Of a stretch of DNA of 64,000 bases, positions 1 to 8,364 are shown in pieces. The notes beneath the pieces were generated by a model that saw nothing but the letters and a program-made list of their open reading frames with translations, did not search any database and was not told the origin of the DNA. Each line of letters opens with the position of its first letter. The first letter of the stretch is position 1. The translations under genes were made by a program, and so were the position numbers. The stretch is from Campylobacter hepaticus (GTDB lineage: Bacteria > Campylobacterota > Campylobacteria > Campylobacterales > Campylobacteraceae): NCBI RefSeq assembly GCF_001687475.2, contig NZ_CP031611.1:496001-560000 (forward strand), read 5' to 3'.

Positions 1-1473
1 GCGGTTTTAAGTAAAGAAATTGCTATTAATCAAGCTTTATTAAGTGAAATAGAACAAGGTGAAATAGAAAAACCTAAAGATTTTATTTTACCTTCTCTTG
101 ATTTTCTTGCTGACCCAAAAGAACATGCCCAAGAGATAAATGAGGGTGAAATTGATAAAAAAATTTATAATCTTCTTGAAAAATTACGTCGTTTTAAAAT
201 AGGTGGAGATGTTATAAGTACTTATGTTGGACCTGTAGTAACTACCTTTGAATTCCGTCCAAGCGCAGATGTAAAAGTAAGCCGTATTTTAAATTTGCAA
301 GATGATTTAACCATGGCTTTAATGGCAAAATCTATACGCATTCAAGCACCTATTCCTGGAAAAGATGTTGTAGGTATAGAAGTTCCAAATGATGAAATTC
401 AAACTATTTATTTAAAAGAAATTTTACAAAGCAAGGTTTTTAAAAATGCTAAAAGTCCTTTAACCATAGCTTTAGGTAAAGATATAGTAGGTAATGCTTT
501 TATTACAGATTTAAAAAAACTTCCTCATTTATTAATAGCAGGAACCACAGGAAGTGGAAAAAGCGTAGGAATTAATTCTATGCTATTAAGTCTTTTATAT
601 CGCAATTCACCAAAAACTTTACGTTTAATGATGATAGATCCTAAGATGCTTGAATTTAGTATTTATAATGATATCCCTCATCTTTTAACCCCAGTCATTA
701 CAGATCCTAAAAAAGCTATTAACGCACTTTCAAATATGGTAGCAGAGATGGAAAGACGTTACCGTTTAATGGCTGATGCTAAAACCAAAAATATAGAAAA
801 TTATAATGAAAAAATGAAAGAAACAAAAGGTGAAGAATTGCCTTTTATTGTCGTTATTATTGATGAACTTGCTGATTTAATGATGAGTGCTGGAAAAGAT
901 GTGGAATTTTACATAGCAAGACTTGCTCAAATGGCAAGAGCGAGTGGGATTCATTTAATTGTTGCAACCCAGCGTCCATCTGTTGATGTAGTAACAGGGC
1001 TTATCAAAGCTAATTTACCAAGTAGAATTTCTTATAAAGTAGGGCAAAAAATTGATTCTAAAGTTATATTAGATGCCATGGGTGCTGAAAATTTACTTGG
1101 AAGAGGAGATTGTTTGTTTACTCCTCCTGGAACTAGTTCTATTGTACGTTTACATGCACCTTTTGCCAGTGAATTTGAAATAGAAAAAATAGTAGATTTT
1201 TTAAAAGAACAACAAAGTGTAGAATATGACGAAAGTTTTTTAACAGAACAACAAAACACAAAAACATTCTCTAATGAAAACTATGATGATGAAGTAGATG
1301 AACTTTATGAAGAAGCTAAACGCGTTATTTTAGAAGATAAAAAAACAAGTATTTCTTATTTACAACGCCGTTTAAAAATAGGTTATAACAGATCTGCAAA
1401 TATTATAGAACAACTTACACAAAATGGGGTTTTAAGTGAACCAGATTCAAAAGGACAAAGAGAAATTTTATAA
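1..1473 (+). CDS. ftsK: DNA translocase FtsK, C-terminal part (5' end outside window)
   Basis: The reading frame is open from base 1, so the gene starts upstream of the window; 490 residues are visible. FtsK is a septal dsDNA pump that aligns chromosome termini and activates Xer recombination at dif. The Walker A motif GTTGSGKS is at bases 541-564 and the Walker B region VVIIDEL begins at 850. The last ~60 residues form the winged-helix gamma domain that reads orienting sequences and contacts the recombinase. Its proximity (7 kb) to xerH and a dif-like site fits a terminus location. The N-terminal membrane domain is not in view. Confidence 0.97.
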   Translation, partial: AVLSKEIAINQALLSEIEQGEIEKPKDFILPSLDFLADPKEHAQEINEGEIDKKIYNLLEKLRRFKIGGDVISTYVGPVVTTFEFRPSADVKVSRILNLQDDLTMALMAKSIRIQAPIPGKDVVGIEVPNDEIQTIYLKEILQSKVFKNAKSPLTIALGKDIVGNAFITDLKKLPHLLIAGTTGSGKSVGINSMLLSLLYRNSPKTLRLMMIDPKMLEFSIYNDIPHLLTPVITDPKKAINALSNMVAEMERRYRLMADAKTKNIENYNEKMKETKGEELPFIVVIIDELADLMMSAGKDVEFYIARLAQMARASGIHLIVATQRPSVDVVTGLIKANLPSRISYKVGQKIDSKVILDAMGAENLLGRGDCLFTPPGTSSIVRLHAPFASEFEIEKIVDFLKEQQSVEYDESFLTEQQNTKTFSNENYDDEVDELYEEAKRVILEDKKTSISYLQRRLKIGYNRSANIIEQLTQNGVLSEPDSKGQREIL

Positions 1474-1476
1474 TTT

Positions 1477-1500
1477 TAAAAGCCTAAAACTAGGCTTTTA
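1477..1500. terminator. Bidirectional terminator between ftsK and rpsO
   Basis: Perfect 10-bp stem (TAAAAGCCTA, 1477-1486, pairing with 1491-1500) with a 4-nt loop. It lies exactly between the convergent ftsK and rpsO stop codons, with T- and A-runs on the two sides. Confidence 0.85.
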
Positions 1501-1501
1501 A

Positions 1502-1774
1502 TTATTTATCTCTAAGATTTAATTCAGCAATTAATTTACTATAAGAACTATAATCTTTTCTCTTAAGATAAGATAAAAGTCTTTTTCTTTGACCTACAAG
1601 TTTTAAAAGTCCTAATCTTGAAGAAAAATCTTTTTTATAAATCTTTAAATGTTCTGTAAGATCTATAATTCTAGCGGTTAAAAGCGCTATTTGAACTTCT
1701 GTTGATCCAGTATCACCTGGTTTTTTAGCAAATTTTGCAACTATTTGTGCTTTTTTGGCCGAATCTAAAGCCAT
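1502..1774 (-). CDS. rpsO: 30S ribosomal protein S15
   Basis: 90 residues, the usual S15 length. The central segment with [14 protein letters not shown] and the C-terminal [15 protein letters not shown] and Y-LKRKD region are typical of the protein, which binds the three-way junction of 16S rRNA helices 20-22. A strong AGGAGGT ribosome binding site lies 5 bases before the ATG. The gene is monocistronic, convergent with ftsK and divergent from the Rrf2 regulator. Confidence 0.98.
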   Translation of the reverse strand: MALDSAKKAQIVAKFAKKPGDTGSTEVQIALLTARIIDLTEHLKIYKKDFSSRLGLLKLVGQRKRLLSYLKRKDYSSYSKLIAELNLRDK

Positions 1775-1813
1775 GAAAGACCTCCTGATTGGTAAATTTA
1801 TTTAAAAATTCTA

Positions 1814-1819
1814 ATTATA
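1814..1819 (-). promoter_or_regulatory. -10 box for rpsO
   Basis: TATAAT on the minus strand about 40 bases upstream of the rpsO ATG, in an AT-rich spacer without a clear -35, as is normal for Campylobacter sigma-70 promoters. Confidence 0.5.
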
Positions 1820-1901
1820 TTTTAAAAAAGCAAAAAATAAGCTGAATTTATTTTTTAAAATATTTTGTTTAAATTTAAGTCTTTTTCTAAGAATTTTTTA
1901 T

Positions 1902-1907
1902 TATAAT
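1902..1907 (+). promoter_or_regulatory. -10 box for the Rrf2 regulator and flhA
   Basis: TATAAT 34 bases upstream of the GTG start at 1942. It probably also drives flhA, because the two genes overlap. Confidence 0.5.
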
Positions 1908-1941
1908 TTATAAATTTTGTGACTTAAAATAAGGAGAATCT

Positions 1942-2340
1942 GTGCTATTTACCAAAGCTAGCGAATACGCTTTATTGTCTTTAATTTATATTTCTCAAAA
2001 GAAAACACCTCAAGATGTAGATTCTTTAGCTTTAGAACTAGATATCCCTAAAAGCTTTTTAGCTAAAATTTTGCAAACTCTAGCTAAAGATAATTTATTA
2101 AAATCTTTTAAAGGTGCAAAAGGAGGCTTTGTTTTAATCAAAGAACCTAATCAATACACCATTAAAGAAATCGTTAATAGCGCTGAAAAAAAAGATATTA
2201 GTGTATTTGAATGCAGTAGTGGAGTTTGCCCCAACCACAAAGAAAAAGACTGTACCTTAATGCCTATGTTAATCAATTTGCAAAATAAAGTTGATGAATT
2301 TTTAGATTCTATTACTTTAGAAGATATTATGAAAAAATAA
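1942..2340 (+). CDS. Rrf2/IscR-family transcriptional regulator
   Basis: 132 residues with a GTG start 8 bases after AAGGAG. The N-terminal sequence MLFTKASEYALL and the winged-helix segment ending in AKGGF (about residues 59-63) are family hallmarks. Cysteines C91, C96 and C104 form a C-x4-C-x7-C set where Rrf2 proteins such as IscR and NsrR bind an Fe-S cluster, so redox or iron sensing is likely. The stop codon overlaps the flhA start (TAATG), implying co-transcription. The target genes are unknown. Confidence 0.88.
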   Translation: MLFTKASEYALLSLIYISQKKTPQDVDSLALELDIPKSFLAKILQTLAKDNLLKSFKGAKGGFVLIKEPNQYTIKEIVNSAEKKDISVFECSSGVCPNHKEKDCTLMPMLINLQNKVDEFLDSITLEDIMKK

Positions 2341-4505
2341 TGGCAAAAAATAAAATAGCCCATTTGGTTTTTCCTTTTTTAGGACCTTTAATCGCTCCTA
2401 TTTTAAAAGCTAAAAGCCTTACTATAGTTGCTTTTTTAGTATGTATTTTAGCTATTATTATAGTTCCTTTACCAGGCGCTATTTTAGACTTTTTTTTAGC
2501 ATTAAGCATAGCTTTGTCAGTATTAATTATTTTAATTTCTATTTATATACCCAAACCTACAGATTTAACAACTTTTCCAACGCTTATTTTAATTATCACT
2601 CTATTTAGACTTTCTTTAAATATAGCTACAACAAGAATGATTTTAAGTGAAGGTCAAAATGGACCTCAAGTAGTTAGCGAAATCATTGCAGCATTTGGTG
2701 AATTTGTTGTTGGTGGAAATATGGTTATTGGGATCATTGTTTTTTGTATTTTAGTACTTATTAATTTCATGGTTGTAACCAAAGGTAGTACAAGAGTTTC
2801 TGAGGTACAAGCAAGATTTACACTTGATGCAATGCCTGGAAAACAAATGGCTATTGATGCAGATTTAAATGCAGGATTGATTGATGAACAAGCTGCAAGA
2901 GCAAGACGTCAAGAAGTTATAGCTGAAGCTAATTTTTATGGAGCAATGGATGGTTCTAGTAAATTTATTAAAGGAGATGCGGTTGCTGGTATTATTATTA
3001 CTATTATAAACATGATAGGAGGGTTTTTAATAGGTTCTTTTCAACATGATATGACCTTAAGCAATGCAGCATCTACTTATACTATTTTAACTATAGGAGA
3101 TGGTTTAGTATCGCAAATTCCTGGGCTTATTACTTCAACTGCTACAGCCATTATTATCACCCGTGCAAGCAAAGATGAAGAAAATTTTGCTGAGGGGACT
3201 TTAACCCAACTTTTAAGCGAATATCGTACTTTATTGATAGTAGGTTTTGTACTTTTTGTTTTTGCTTTAGTTCCTGGTTTACCTACCTTATCTTTAGGTT
3301 TTATGGCTTTAGTATTTTTAGGATTAGGTTATTTAACTAAGCAGGTTAAAGAAGGTAAAATTGATGTTAATACGCATAAAAAACAAAAACCAAGTGCTGC
3401 AGCTGCAACTCAAGAAGGGATAGCTAAAGCTCCTGCTAAAAAAAGCGAAGAAGAAATACTTAAAGAAGAAGAACTTAAGATTAATGATATACTTAAAGTA
3501 GAAATTCTTGAACTTGAGTTAGGGTATGGCTTAATAAAGCTTGCAGAAAATGAACTCACAGAAAGAATTCGTTCTATGAGAAGAAGTATTGCTGAAAGTT
3601 TAGGCTTTTTAATGCCAAAAATTCGTATTAGAGATAATCTTAGACTTAAACCTAATGAATACAGCTTTAAATTAAAAGGGGTATCTATAGCAAGTGCTGA
3701 AATTTATCCTGATAAATACTTAGCTATGGATAGTGGCTTTATTACCGAAGAAATAGAAGGAATTGCCACTAAAGAACCAGCTTTTAACTCAGATGCACTT
3801 TGGATAGATACAAACTTAAAAGATGAGGCAACTTTAAATGGCTATATTGTTATAGATCCTGCAAGCGTAATTTCAACTCATATGAGTGAACTTGTTAAAG
3901 CTCATGCAAGTGAACTGCTTACACGTCAAGAAGTGCAAAATCTTTTAGACAAAGTTAAAAACGATTACCCAATTATCGTAGAAGGAGCTTTAAATGTTGC
4001 GCCTGTAAGCCTCATCCAAAAAATTCTTAAAGACTTGCTTAAATATCATATTCCTATTAAAGATATGCTTACTATTTTAGAATCTATAAGTGATATTGCA
4101 GAAGTAAGTAAAAGTTTTGATATGATTATAGAACACGTAAGAGCATCTTTAGCTAGAATGATTACTAATATGTATTTAGATGATAAAGGTAATTTAGATA
4201 TTTTTATATTAGATTCTGCAAGTTCAGCTATATTAATGGAAAATGTACAATTTAAAGATGGTACCTATCATCTTCCTTTAAGTGTAGCCCAAACAGGAAC
4301 TTTAGTAGATACTTTAAGATCTGAAGTTGCTGCAGTAGCTAATGGACGCATTAAGCCTTTTATACTTTGTGTTGAACCCCAACTAAGAAAATTTATTGCC
4401 GATCTTTGTTATAATTTTAGCATTAATATAGTTGTATTAAGTTTTGCAGAAATTGCAGAAAATACAAATTTTAATACTGAAGGTATTATTAAAATAGATC
4501 TTTAA
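2340..4505 (+). CDS. flhA: Flagellar type III export protein FlhA
   Basis: 721 residues, slightly longer than E. coli FlhA. About eight membrane segments occupy roughly residues 20-330; the rest is the cytoplasmic ring domain that docks late export substrates and chaperones. The FHIPEP family signature is visible in RLSLNIATTRMIL (about residues 83-95) and in the loop SEVQARFTLDAMPGKQMAID, which couples to the proton motive force. In Campylobacter FlhA is also needed for expression of the sigma-54 flagellar regulon (known for the genus). It is translationally coupled to the upstream Rrf2 regulator. Confidence 0.97.
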   Translation: MAKNKIAHLVFPFLGPLIAPILKAKSLTIVAFLVCILAIIIVPLPGAILDFFLALSIALSVLIILISIYIPKPTDLTTFPTLILIITLFRLSLNIATTRMILSEGQNGPQVVSEIIAAFGEFVVGGNMVIGIIVFCILVLINFMVVTKGSTRVSEVQARFTLDAMPGKQMAIDADLNAGLIDEQAARARRQEVIAEANFYGAMDGSSKFIKGDAVAGIIITIINMIGGFLIGSFQHDMTLSNAASTYTILTIGDGLVSQIPGLITSTATAIIITRASKDEENFAEGTLTQLLSEYRTLLIVGFVLFVFALVPGLPTLSLGFMALVFLGLGYLTKQVKEGKIDVNTHKKQKPSAAAATQEGIAKAPAKKSEEEILKEEELKINDILKVEILELELGYGLIKLAENELTERIRSMRRSIAESLGFLMPKIRIRDNLRLKPNEYSFKLKGVSIASAEIYPDKYLAMDSGFITEEIEGIATKEPAFNSDALWIDTNLKDEATLNGYIVIDPASVISTHMSELVKAHASELLTRQEVQNLLDKVKNDYPIIVEGALNVAPVSLIQKILKDLLKYHIPIKDMLTILESISDIAEVSKSFDMIIEHVRASLARMITNMYLDDKGNLDIFILDSASSAILMENVQFKDGTYHLPLSVAQTGTLVDTLRSEVAAVANGRIKPFILCVEPQLRKFIADLCYNFSINIVVLSFAEIAENTNFNTEGIIKIDL

Positions 4506-4513
4506 GGAAAATA

Positions 4514-5548
4514 ATGAAAATTTATCACTTATCACACACAGATCTTGATGGCTATGCTTGTCAATTTGTTGTGAATTTTTATTTTAAAAATGTACAATTT
4601 TATAATTCTAATTATGGTAAAGAAATTAATGAAAATTTTAATTCCATTTTAAACGATATAGAAAAAGACAATAATTTAAATCAAGCTATTATTTTAATCA
4701 CAGATTTAAATTTAAATCTCAATCAATGCGAAGAATTTGATAAGATTTGCAAAGAAAAAAATATTAAAATTTTTCTCCTTGATCACCATCAAAGTGGAGA
4801 AGAATGCGCTCAAAAATATCCTTGGTATTTACTTGATTCTAAAAGATGTGCCACTAAAATCGTTTATGATTTCTTTTCTAAAATTTGTTTGCCTAATTTA
4901 GAACTTTCAAAATTAGTTGATGTAGTAAATGCTGTAGATATCTGGCTAAGTAAAGATGAAAATTTTGAACTTGGAAAAGTCTTTTTAGGACTCATTGCTA
5001 ATGCAAAAGAGATTAATCGTATTATGTTTAAAGATATACAAGTAGCTTATATGTTTTTTTTACTTGAAAAAGCACGTAGCTTTATAGGTAAAAATAAAGC
5101 CAATATCTTACTTGATAATGCTATTCATAATATAAAAAAAGATTTTTTTATGAAAAATCATGACGATACTTTAGCCAATTTAATCTCTTATTTTGTTGTT
5201 GAAAAACTAGGAGAATTAAAAGAAAAATTTACCATAGAATATCAAGGTCATAAAGGCATTTTAACTTCAAATATAGGTAATACTTCAATTATTGGCAATG
5301 ATTTTTTAGTTAAAAATCCTGATTATGATTTTTTTGTTGATATAAGTTCTAAAAAAACTCTAAGCTTTCGCGCTAATGGGAATATAGATGTAAGTTTAAT
5401 GGCTAAAAATTTAGTCGGTGGAGGAGGTCATAAAAATGCTAGTGGAGGGCTTTTTGTTTCTTTTAAAGATGGACCTTATCACCATATAAAAGCTCAAATT
5501 ATGGATTTAATAAAAAATAAAGAACTTAAAAAGGGAAGTAATGTCTGA
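4514..5548 (+). CDS. DHH/DHHA1-family phosphoesterase
   Basis: 344 residues with AAGGAAA before the ATG. The N-terminal DHH domain shows HTDLDG (residues 8-13, metal-binding Asp) and LLDHHQSG (DHH at 90-92). The C-terminal DHHA1 domain shows GGGGHKNASGG (about 302-312), the substrate-binding loop. Relatives degrade short oligoribonucleotides, pAp or cyclic dinucleotides with Mn2+. Which of these applies cannot be told from sequence. It is the first of three tightly overlapping genes. Confidence 0.85.
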   Translation: MKIYHLSHTDLDGYACQFVVNFYFKNVQFYNSNYGKEINENFNSILNDIEKDNNLNQAIILITDLNLNLNQCEEFDKICKEKNIKIFLLDHHQSGEECAQKYPWYLLDSKRCATKIVYDFFSKICLPNLELSKLVDVVNAVDIWLSKDENFELGKVFLGLIANAKEINRIMFKDIQVAYMFFLLEKARSFIGKNKANILLDNAIHNIKKDFFMKNHDDTLANLISYFVVEKLGELKEKFTIEYQGHKGILTSNIGNTSIIGNDFLVKNPDYDFFVDISSKKTLSFRANGNIDVSLMAKNLVGGGGHKNASGGLFVSFKDGPYHHIKAQIMDLIKNKELKKGSNV

Positions 5549-5783
5549 ATATAATAATCAAAATTTAAAAAAACAAATACAAGATTTAAGATATGAATTA
5601 AGTATAGTTTTAGAAGCTATGCTTTTATATTCAGGAGTTAAAAGAGAAAAATTAGAAGATGCAATACAAGCTTATATAGATAATATAGATAAAGTTTTAG
5701 AAAATTCTGATAAAGAAGGGGTTGATGAAATTTTAGAACTTGTAGAATTTCTAAGAAAGAATCACAAAGATCTTTTTAAATGA
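5541..5783 (+). CDS. Small acidic helical protein, unknown function
   Basis: 80 residues overlapping the phosphoesterase by 8 bases; GGGAAG lies before the ATG. It is predicted to be all helical: a charged N-terminal stretch, then a central helix around LEAMLLYSGVKREKLEDAIQ, then an acidic C-terminal helix. There is no signal peptide, membrane segment or cysteine. Overlap on both sides suggests it is co-translated with its neighbours. No family recognised. Confidence 0.75.
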   Translation: MSEYNNQNLKKQIQDLRYELSIVLEAMLLYSGVKREKLEDAIQAYIDNIDKVLENSDKEGVDEILELVEFLRKNHKDLFK

Positions 5784-6412
5784 AAAAAATTATTTTATTG
5801 TTTTTTAATTTATATATTTTAAGTTTTGCTAATACTTATGAAAAATTTAATGATTTTGCCTACGAAAAAAAGTCTAATAAAAATTTCAAAATTCAAGAAC
5901 TTCAACTAGTAACTTTTTTTAAAAATAAACAAAATTGTCTTGAATTTTTAATAGAAAAAGATCAAATACGTATTATAAAAGCTTATCATTCTTGTCAAGA
6001 ATTAGTTGAAAATAAAGATTTTATAAATTTTTTAAATAATGATTTTTTAGAAATTTATAAAAATAATAATGACAACATAAATCAAAACTTAAAAGCTTTA
6101 AAAAATACCATGCAAGATATTATGATATATTACAAACTCCACTATGCTTTTAGCAAAGATATAAAAGATATGAGTAAAAATACAAATTTAAGTATTTTAA
6201 ATATAGATGAAAAAGAAGGAGGGGTTTTATTATATAAAATCAATCAACAAGCTTGCATAGGTATAGAACTTAATAAACATAATAACAAAATGGCTATGAA
6301 AATTTATGGCATAGAAAATTCAGATAAAGAATGTAAAATATTTATACAAGCTCCTTTTTTTAAAGAACTTTCATATACACAAAAAGATTTTAAGTGGTAT
6401 TATTTAGAATAA
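5780..6412 (+). CDS. Periplasmic protein of unknown function
   Basis: 210 residues. The ATG overlaps the preceding TGA (ATGA). A signal peptide of about 17 residues ends near SFANTY, so the product is probably periplasmic. Four cysteines are spread through the mature part (CLEFL, SCQEL, ACIGIE, KECKIF) and could form disulfides. The content is rich in Lys, Asn and Ile. I do not recognise a domain; I believe C. jejuni has a homologue at the same place. Confidence 0.75.
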   Translation: MKKIILLFFNLYILSFANTYEKFNDFAYEKKSNKNFKIQELQLVTFFKNKQNCLEFLIEKDQIRIIKAYHSCQELVENKDFINFLNNDFLEIYKNNNDNINQNLKALKNTMQDIMIYYKLHYAFSKDIKDMSKNTNLSILNIDEKEGGVLLYKINQQACIGIELNKHNNKMAMKIYGIENSDKECKIFIQAPFFKELSYTQKDFKWYYLE

Positions 6413-6534
6413 ATAAAAGTTTTAATTTTTACAAAAAAATTTTTTAAAAAAATAGCAAGAGAATCTTGTTTATGAAGATTTTGAAAAACACAATTATCTA
6501 AATCTTTTTTTTCTTGAACACTTAAATTTTTCAT
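6400..6534 (-). CDS. Small 44-residue hypothetical protein
   Basis: Read by hand: ATG at 6534-6532, stop at 6402-6400, product beginning MKNLSVQEKKDLDNC. An AAAGG ribosome site lies 7 bases before the ATG and a good extended -10 lies 34 bases upstream. The 3' end overlaps the convergent periplasmic gene by 13 bases. The product has one cysteine, a charged first half and a Phe/Lys-rich basic end. I recall a similarly small divergent gene here in C. jejuni (cj0878). Function unknown. Confidence 0.65.
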   Translation of the reverse strand: MKNLSVQEKKDLDNCVFQNLHKQDSLAIFLKNFFVKIKTFIYSK

Positions 6535-6567
6535 ATATTACCTTTTACATCTATGAAATATTATGCC

Positions 6568-6576
6568 ATTATAGCA
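6568..6576 (-). promoter_or_regulatory. Extended -10 promoter of the 44-residue ORF
   Basis: TGCTATAAT on the minus strand, a perfect extended -10, ending 33 bases before the ATG at 6534. It supports transcription of the small ORF. Confidence 0.65.
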
Positions 6577-6683
6577 TAGAAACTTTATTTTTATATTAAA
6601 AATTTATTATATTTTTTTAATTGTAACATAAATAAATATTATTCTTAAATATATTTTTTTAAATAAAAAACAAAAAATTTCAT

Positions 6684-6711
6684 TGACTTTTACTTAAGAA
6701 AATTTTATACT
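6684..6711 (+). promoter_or_regulatory. Promoter of the di-heme cytochrome gene
   Basis: TTGACT (6684-6689), a 16-bp spacer and TATACT (6706-6711), followed by AAAGGAGAGG just before the ATG. A recognisable -35 is rare in this window and suggests a strong or regulated promoter. Confidence 0.55.
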
Positions 6712-6746
6712 TACGTGCATAAATATAAATAAAAAAGGAGAGGATA

Positions 6747-7733
6747 ATGAATAAATTTTCTATGGCTTTAGCTTTATTCTTATTTGGAACTTGCGCTTTT
6801 GCTCTAGATGAAAATTTAGAAAAAACTAAAGGTGCAACAGGCATTGATTTGCCTACTGCTCAATGGGCTTTACCCAAAGCCATAAATAAAGATGGCACTA
6901 TTGATGAAAATCAATTACCCAAAAATTCACAATATTCTAAAATGGTTATTTTAGGAAATAAAATCATCAATGAAACAAGTAAATATGTAGGTCCTCAAGC
7001 TAAAGATCCCAAAAAAAGATTTACAGGAAATAATTTTTCTTGTTCAAGTTGCCATGCTAATGCAGGGACAGTTAAAAATCAATTACCTTTTGTAGGAATT
7101 TGGGGAAGATTTCCTCAATATGATATGAAAGAAGATAGAGTTATAGCTTTAGTTGATAGAATCAATAGCTGTTTTCAAAGATCTATGAATGGAAAAAGTA
7201 TGCCTACTGATACTCCTGAAATGATGGCTATGCTAACTTATATGCAATGGCTTTCTCAAGGTATTCCTGTGGGAGCTAAAACAGAAGGGCAGGGGCTCGA
7301 AAAAATAGAATTTATCTCAAGAGCAGCTGATCCTAAAAAAGGTAAAATTATTTATATGAATAAATGTGCTGCTTGTCATCAAAAAAATGGACAAGGGCTT
7401 AAAAATACCAGTGATACAGGAGATTATTATATTTATCCGCCACTTTGGGGAAAAGATAGCTATAATACAGGAGCAGGAGTATACCGCCTTATAAAAGCTG
7501 CTAATTTTATCAAAACTAATATGCCTAAAGGATCTCCTGATTTAAGTCTTGAAGATGCTTATGATGTAGCATCTTATATCAATTTACAAAAACGTCCTAT
7601 AAAAGCAAATAGAGAGCAAGATTTTCCAGATAGAAGGGTTAAACCTTTAGATATGGATGTAGGACCTTATGATGATAATTTTTCTATTATTCAACACCGC
7701 TTTGGACCTTATACAGATATGATTAAAAAATAA
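6747..7733 (+). CDS. tsdA: Di-heme cytochrome c, TsdA-type thiosulfate dehydrogenase / tetrathionate reductase
   Basis: 328 residues with a signal peptide ending near CAFALDE, so periplasmic. There are two c-heme motifs: CSSCH (99-103) and CAACH (207-211). TsdA features: INSCFQRSMNGK places C142 as the distal Cys ligand of heme 1, and TNMPKG places M259 as the Met ligand of heme 2; the ligands I recall for C. jejuni TsdA (C138, M255) differ from these by a constant 4. TsdA interconverts thiosulfate and tetrathionate; in Campylobacter it is reported to favour tetrathionate reduction as an anaerobic electron sink. Own promoter and terminator, so monocistronic. Confidence 0.87.
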   Translation: MNKFSMALALFLFGTCAFALDENLEKTKGATGIDLPTAQWALPKAINKDGTIDENQLPKNSQYSKMVILGNKIINETSKYVGPQAKDPKKRFTGNNFSCSSCHANAGTVKNQLPFVGIWGRFPQYDMKEDRVIALVDRINSCFQRSMNGKSMPTDTPEMMAMLTYMQWLSQGIPVGAKTEGQGLEKIEFISRAADPKKGKIIYMNKCAACHQKNGQGLKNTSDTGDYYIYPPLWGKDSYNTGAGVYRLIKAANFIKTNMPKGSPDLSLEDAYDVASYINLQKRPIKANREQDFPDRRVKPLDMDVGPYDDNFSIIQHRFGPYTDMIKK

Positions 7734-7743
7734 ATACATATAA

Positions 7744-7771
7744 TAATCAAGGTAGAAATATACCTTGATTA
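7744..7771 (+). terminator. Terminator of the di-heme cytochrome gene
   Basis: An 11-bp perfect stem (7744-7754 with 7761-7771) around a 6-nt loop, 10 bases after the stop codon, followed by a T-rich tail. Confidence 0.8.
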
Positions 7772-8155
7772 AATCTTTTTAAAATCATTTAATTTAACCA
7801 TTTATAAACCTTTTAGTCCCGAATTTTAGTCTTAAAATACTTAAATTTTAATCCTTATATTTTCAAAACTTCATAAAAATCATTTTTTTAAAAATTATAA
7901 ATATTTATCCAAACTATATTTTTATCATTTTATTTTATTAATGATAAAAAATTAAAAATAAAATTTTTAAAATGATATTTTTAAGCTCTAAAAATTTATA
8001 TTAATATTTTTAATTTACAAAATAAAATAATAATTTTTTTACATTATATTCTATGGATAAATTATAAATAACCAAAAAGTAAAGTCTTTAAAACATGAAA
8101 TATAGGAACTTTTATATGATAGAGTATAAGAATTTATAAATATATATAAAAAAGT

Positions 8156-8175
8156 TTGAAAATTACAGTTTTCAA
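8156..8175. other. Candidate difH recombination site
   Basis: Inverted repeat: TTGAAAA (8156-8162), a 6-bp centre TTACAG (8163-8168), and TTTTCAA (8169-8175). Two recombinase half-sites around a 6-bp crossover is the geometry of dif-type sites. It lies about 190 bp upstream of xerH in a gene-free stretch. Epsilonproteobacteria use a single XerH acting at an atypical dif called difH. I do not remember the difH consensus well enough to match base by base. Confidence 0.55.
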
Positions 8176-8319
8176 TATAAAATAACTAAATAAAACAATT
8201 TTTACCTTTTATCATATTATCTTACAAAGTTTATAAGTTTTAATTAATATAAATATTTTAGTACTTTTTTAATCCTTATAAAAAATATATAAAAAAGCTT
8301 TTTTTTACTAAGTTAGTAT

Positions 8320-8325
8320 TACAAT
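8320..8325 (+). promoter_or_regulatory. -10 box for xerH
   Basis: TACAAT 39 bases before the xerH ATG, downstream of a T-rich stretch; TAAGGA serves as ribosome site. Confidence 0.4.
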
Positions 8326-8364
8326 ATGTTTTAAAATTAAAGATTTTAAATAAGGAATACATTA

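Larger units (their letters stand above)
7734..8364. other. 631-bp intergenic region at the probable replication terminus
   Basis: It holds the cytochrome terminator, a dif-like palindrome (8156-8175) and the xerH promoter. The rest is very AT-rich, with long A and T runs and stops in all frames, and I see no gene remnant. In C. jejuni NCTC 11168 I recall several genes (dsb genes, an arylsulfotransferase) between these two neighbours; none are visible here. Confidence 0.7.

Noticed and set aside
7780-8150. CRISPR, tRNA or sRNA in the large gap
   Set aside because: No repeat-spacer pattern, no cloverleaf and no promoter-terminator pair could be seen, only AT-rich sequence.
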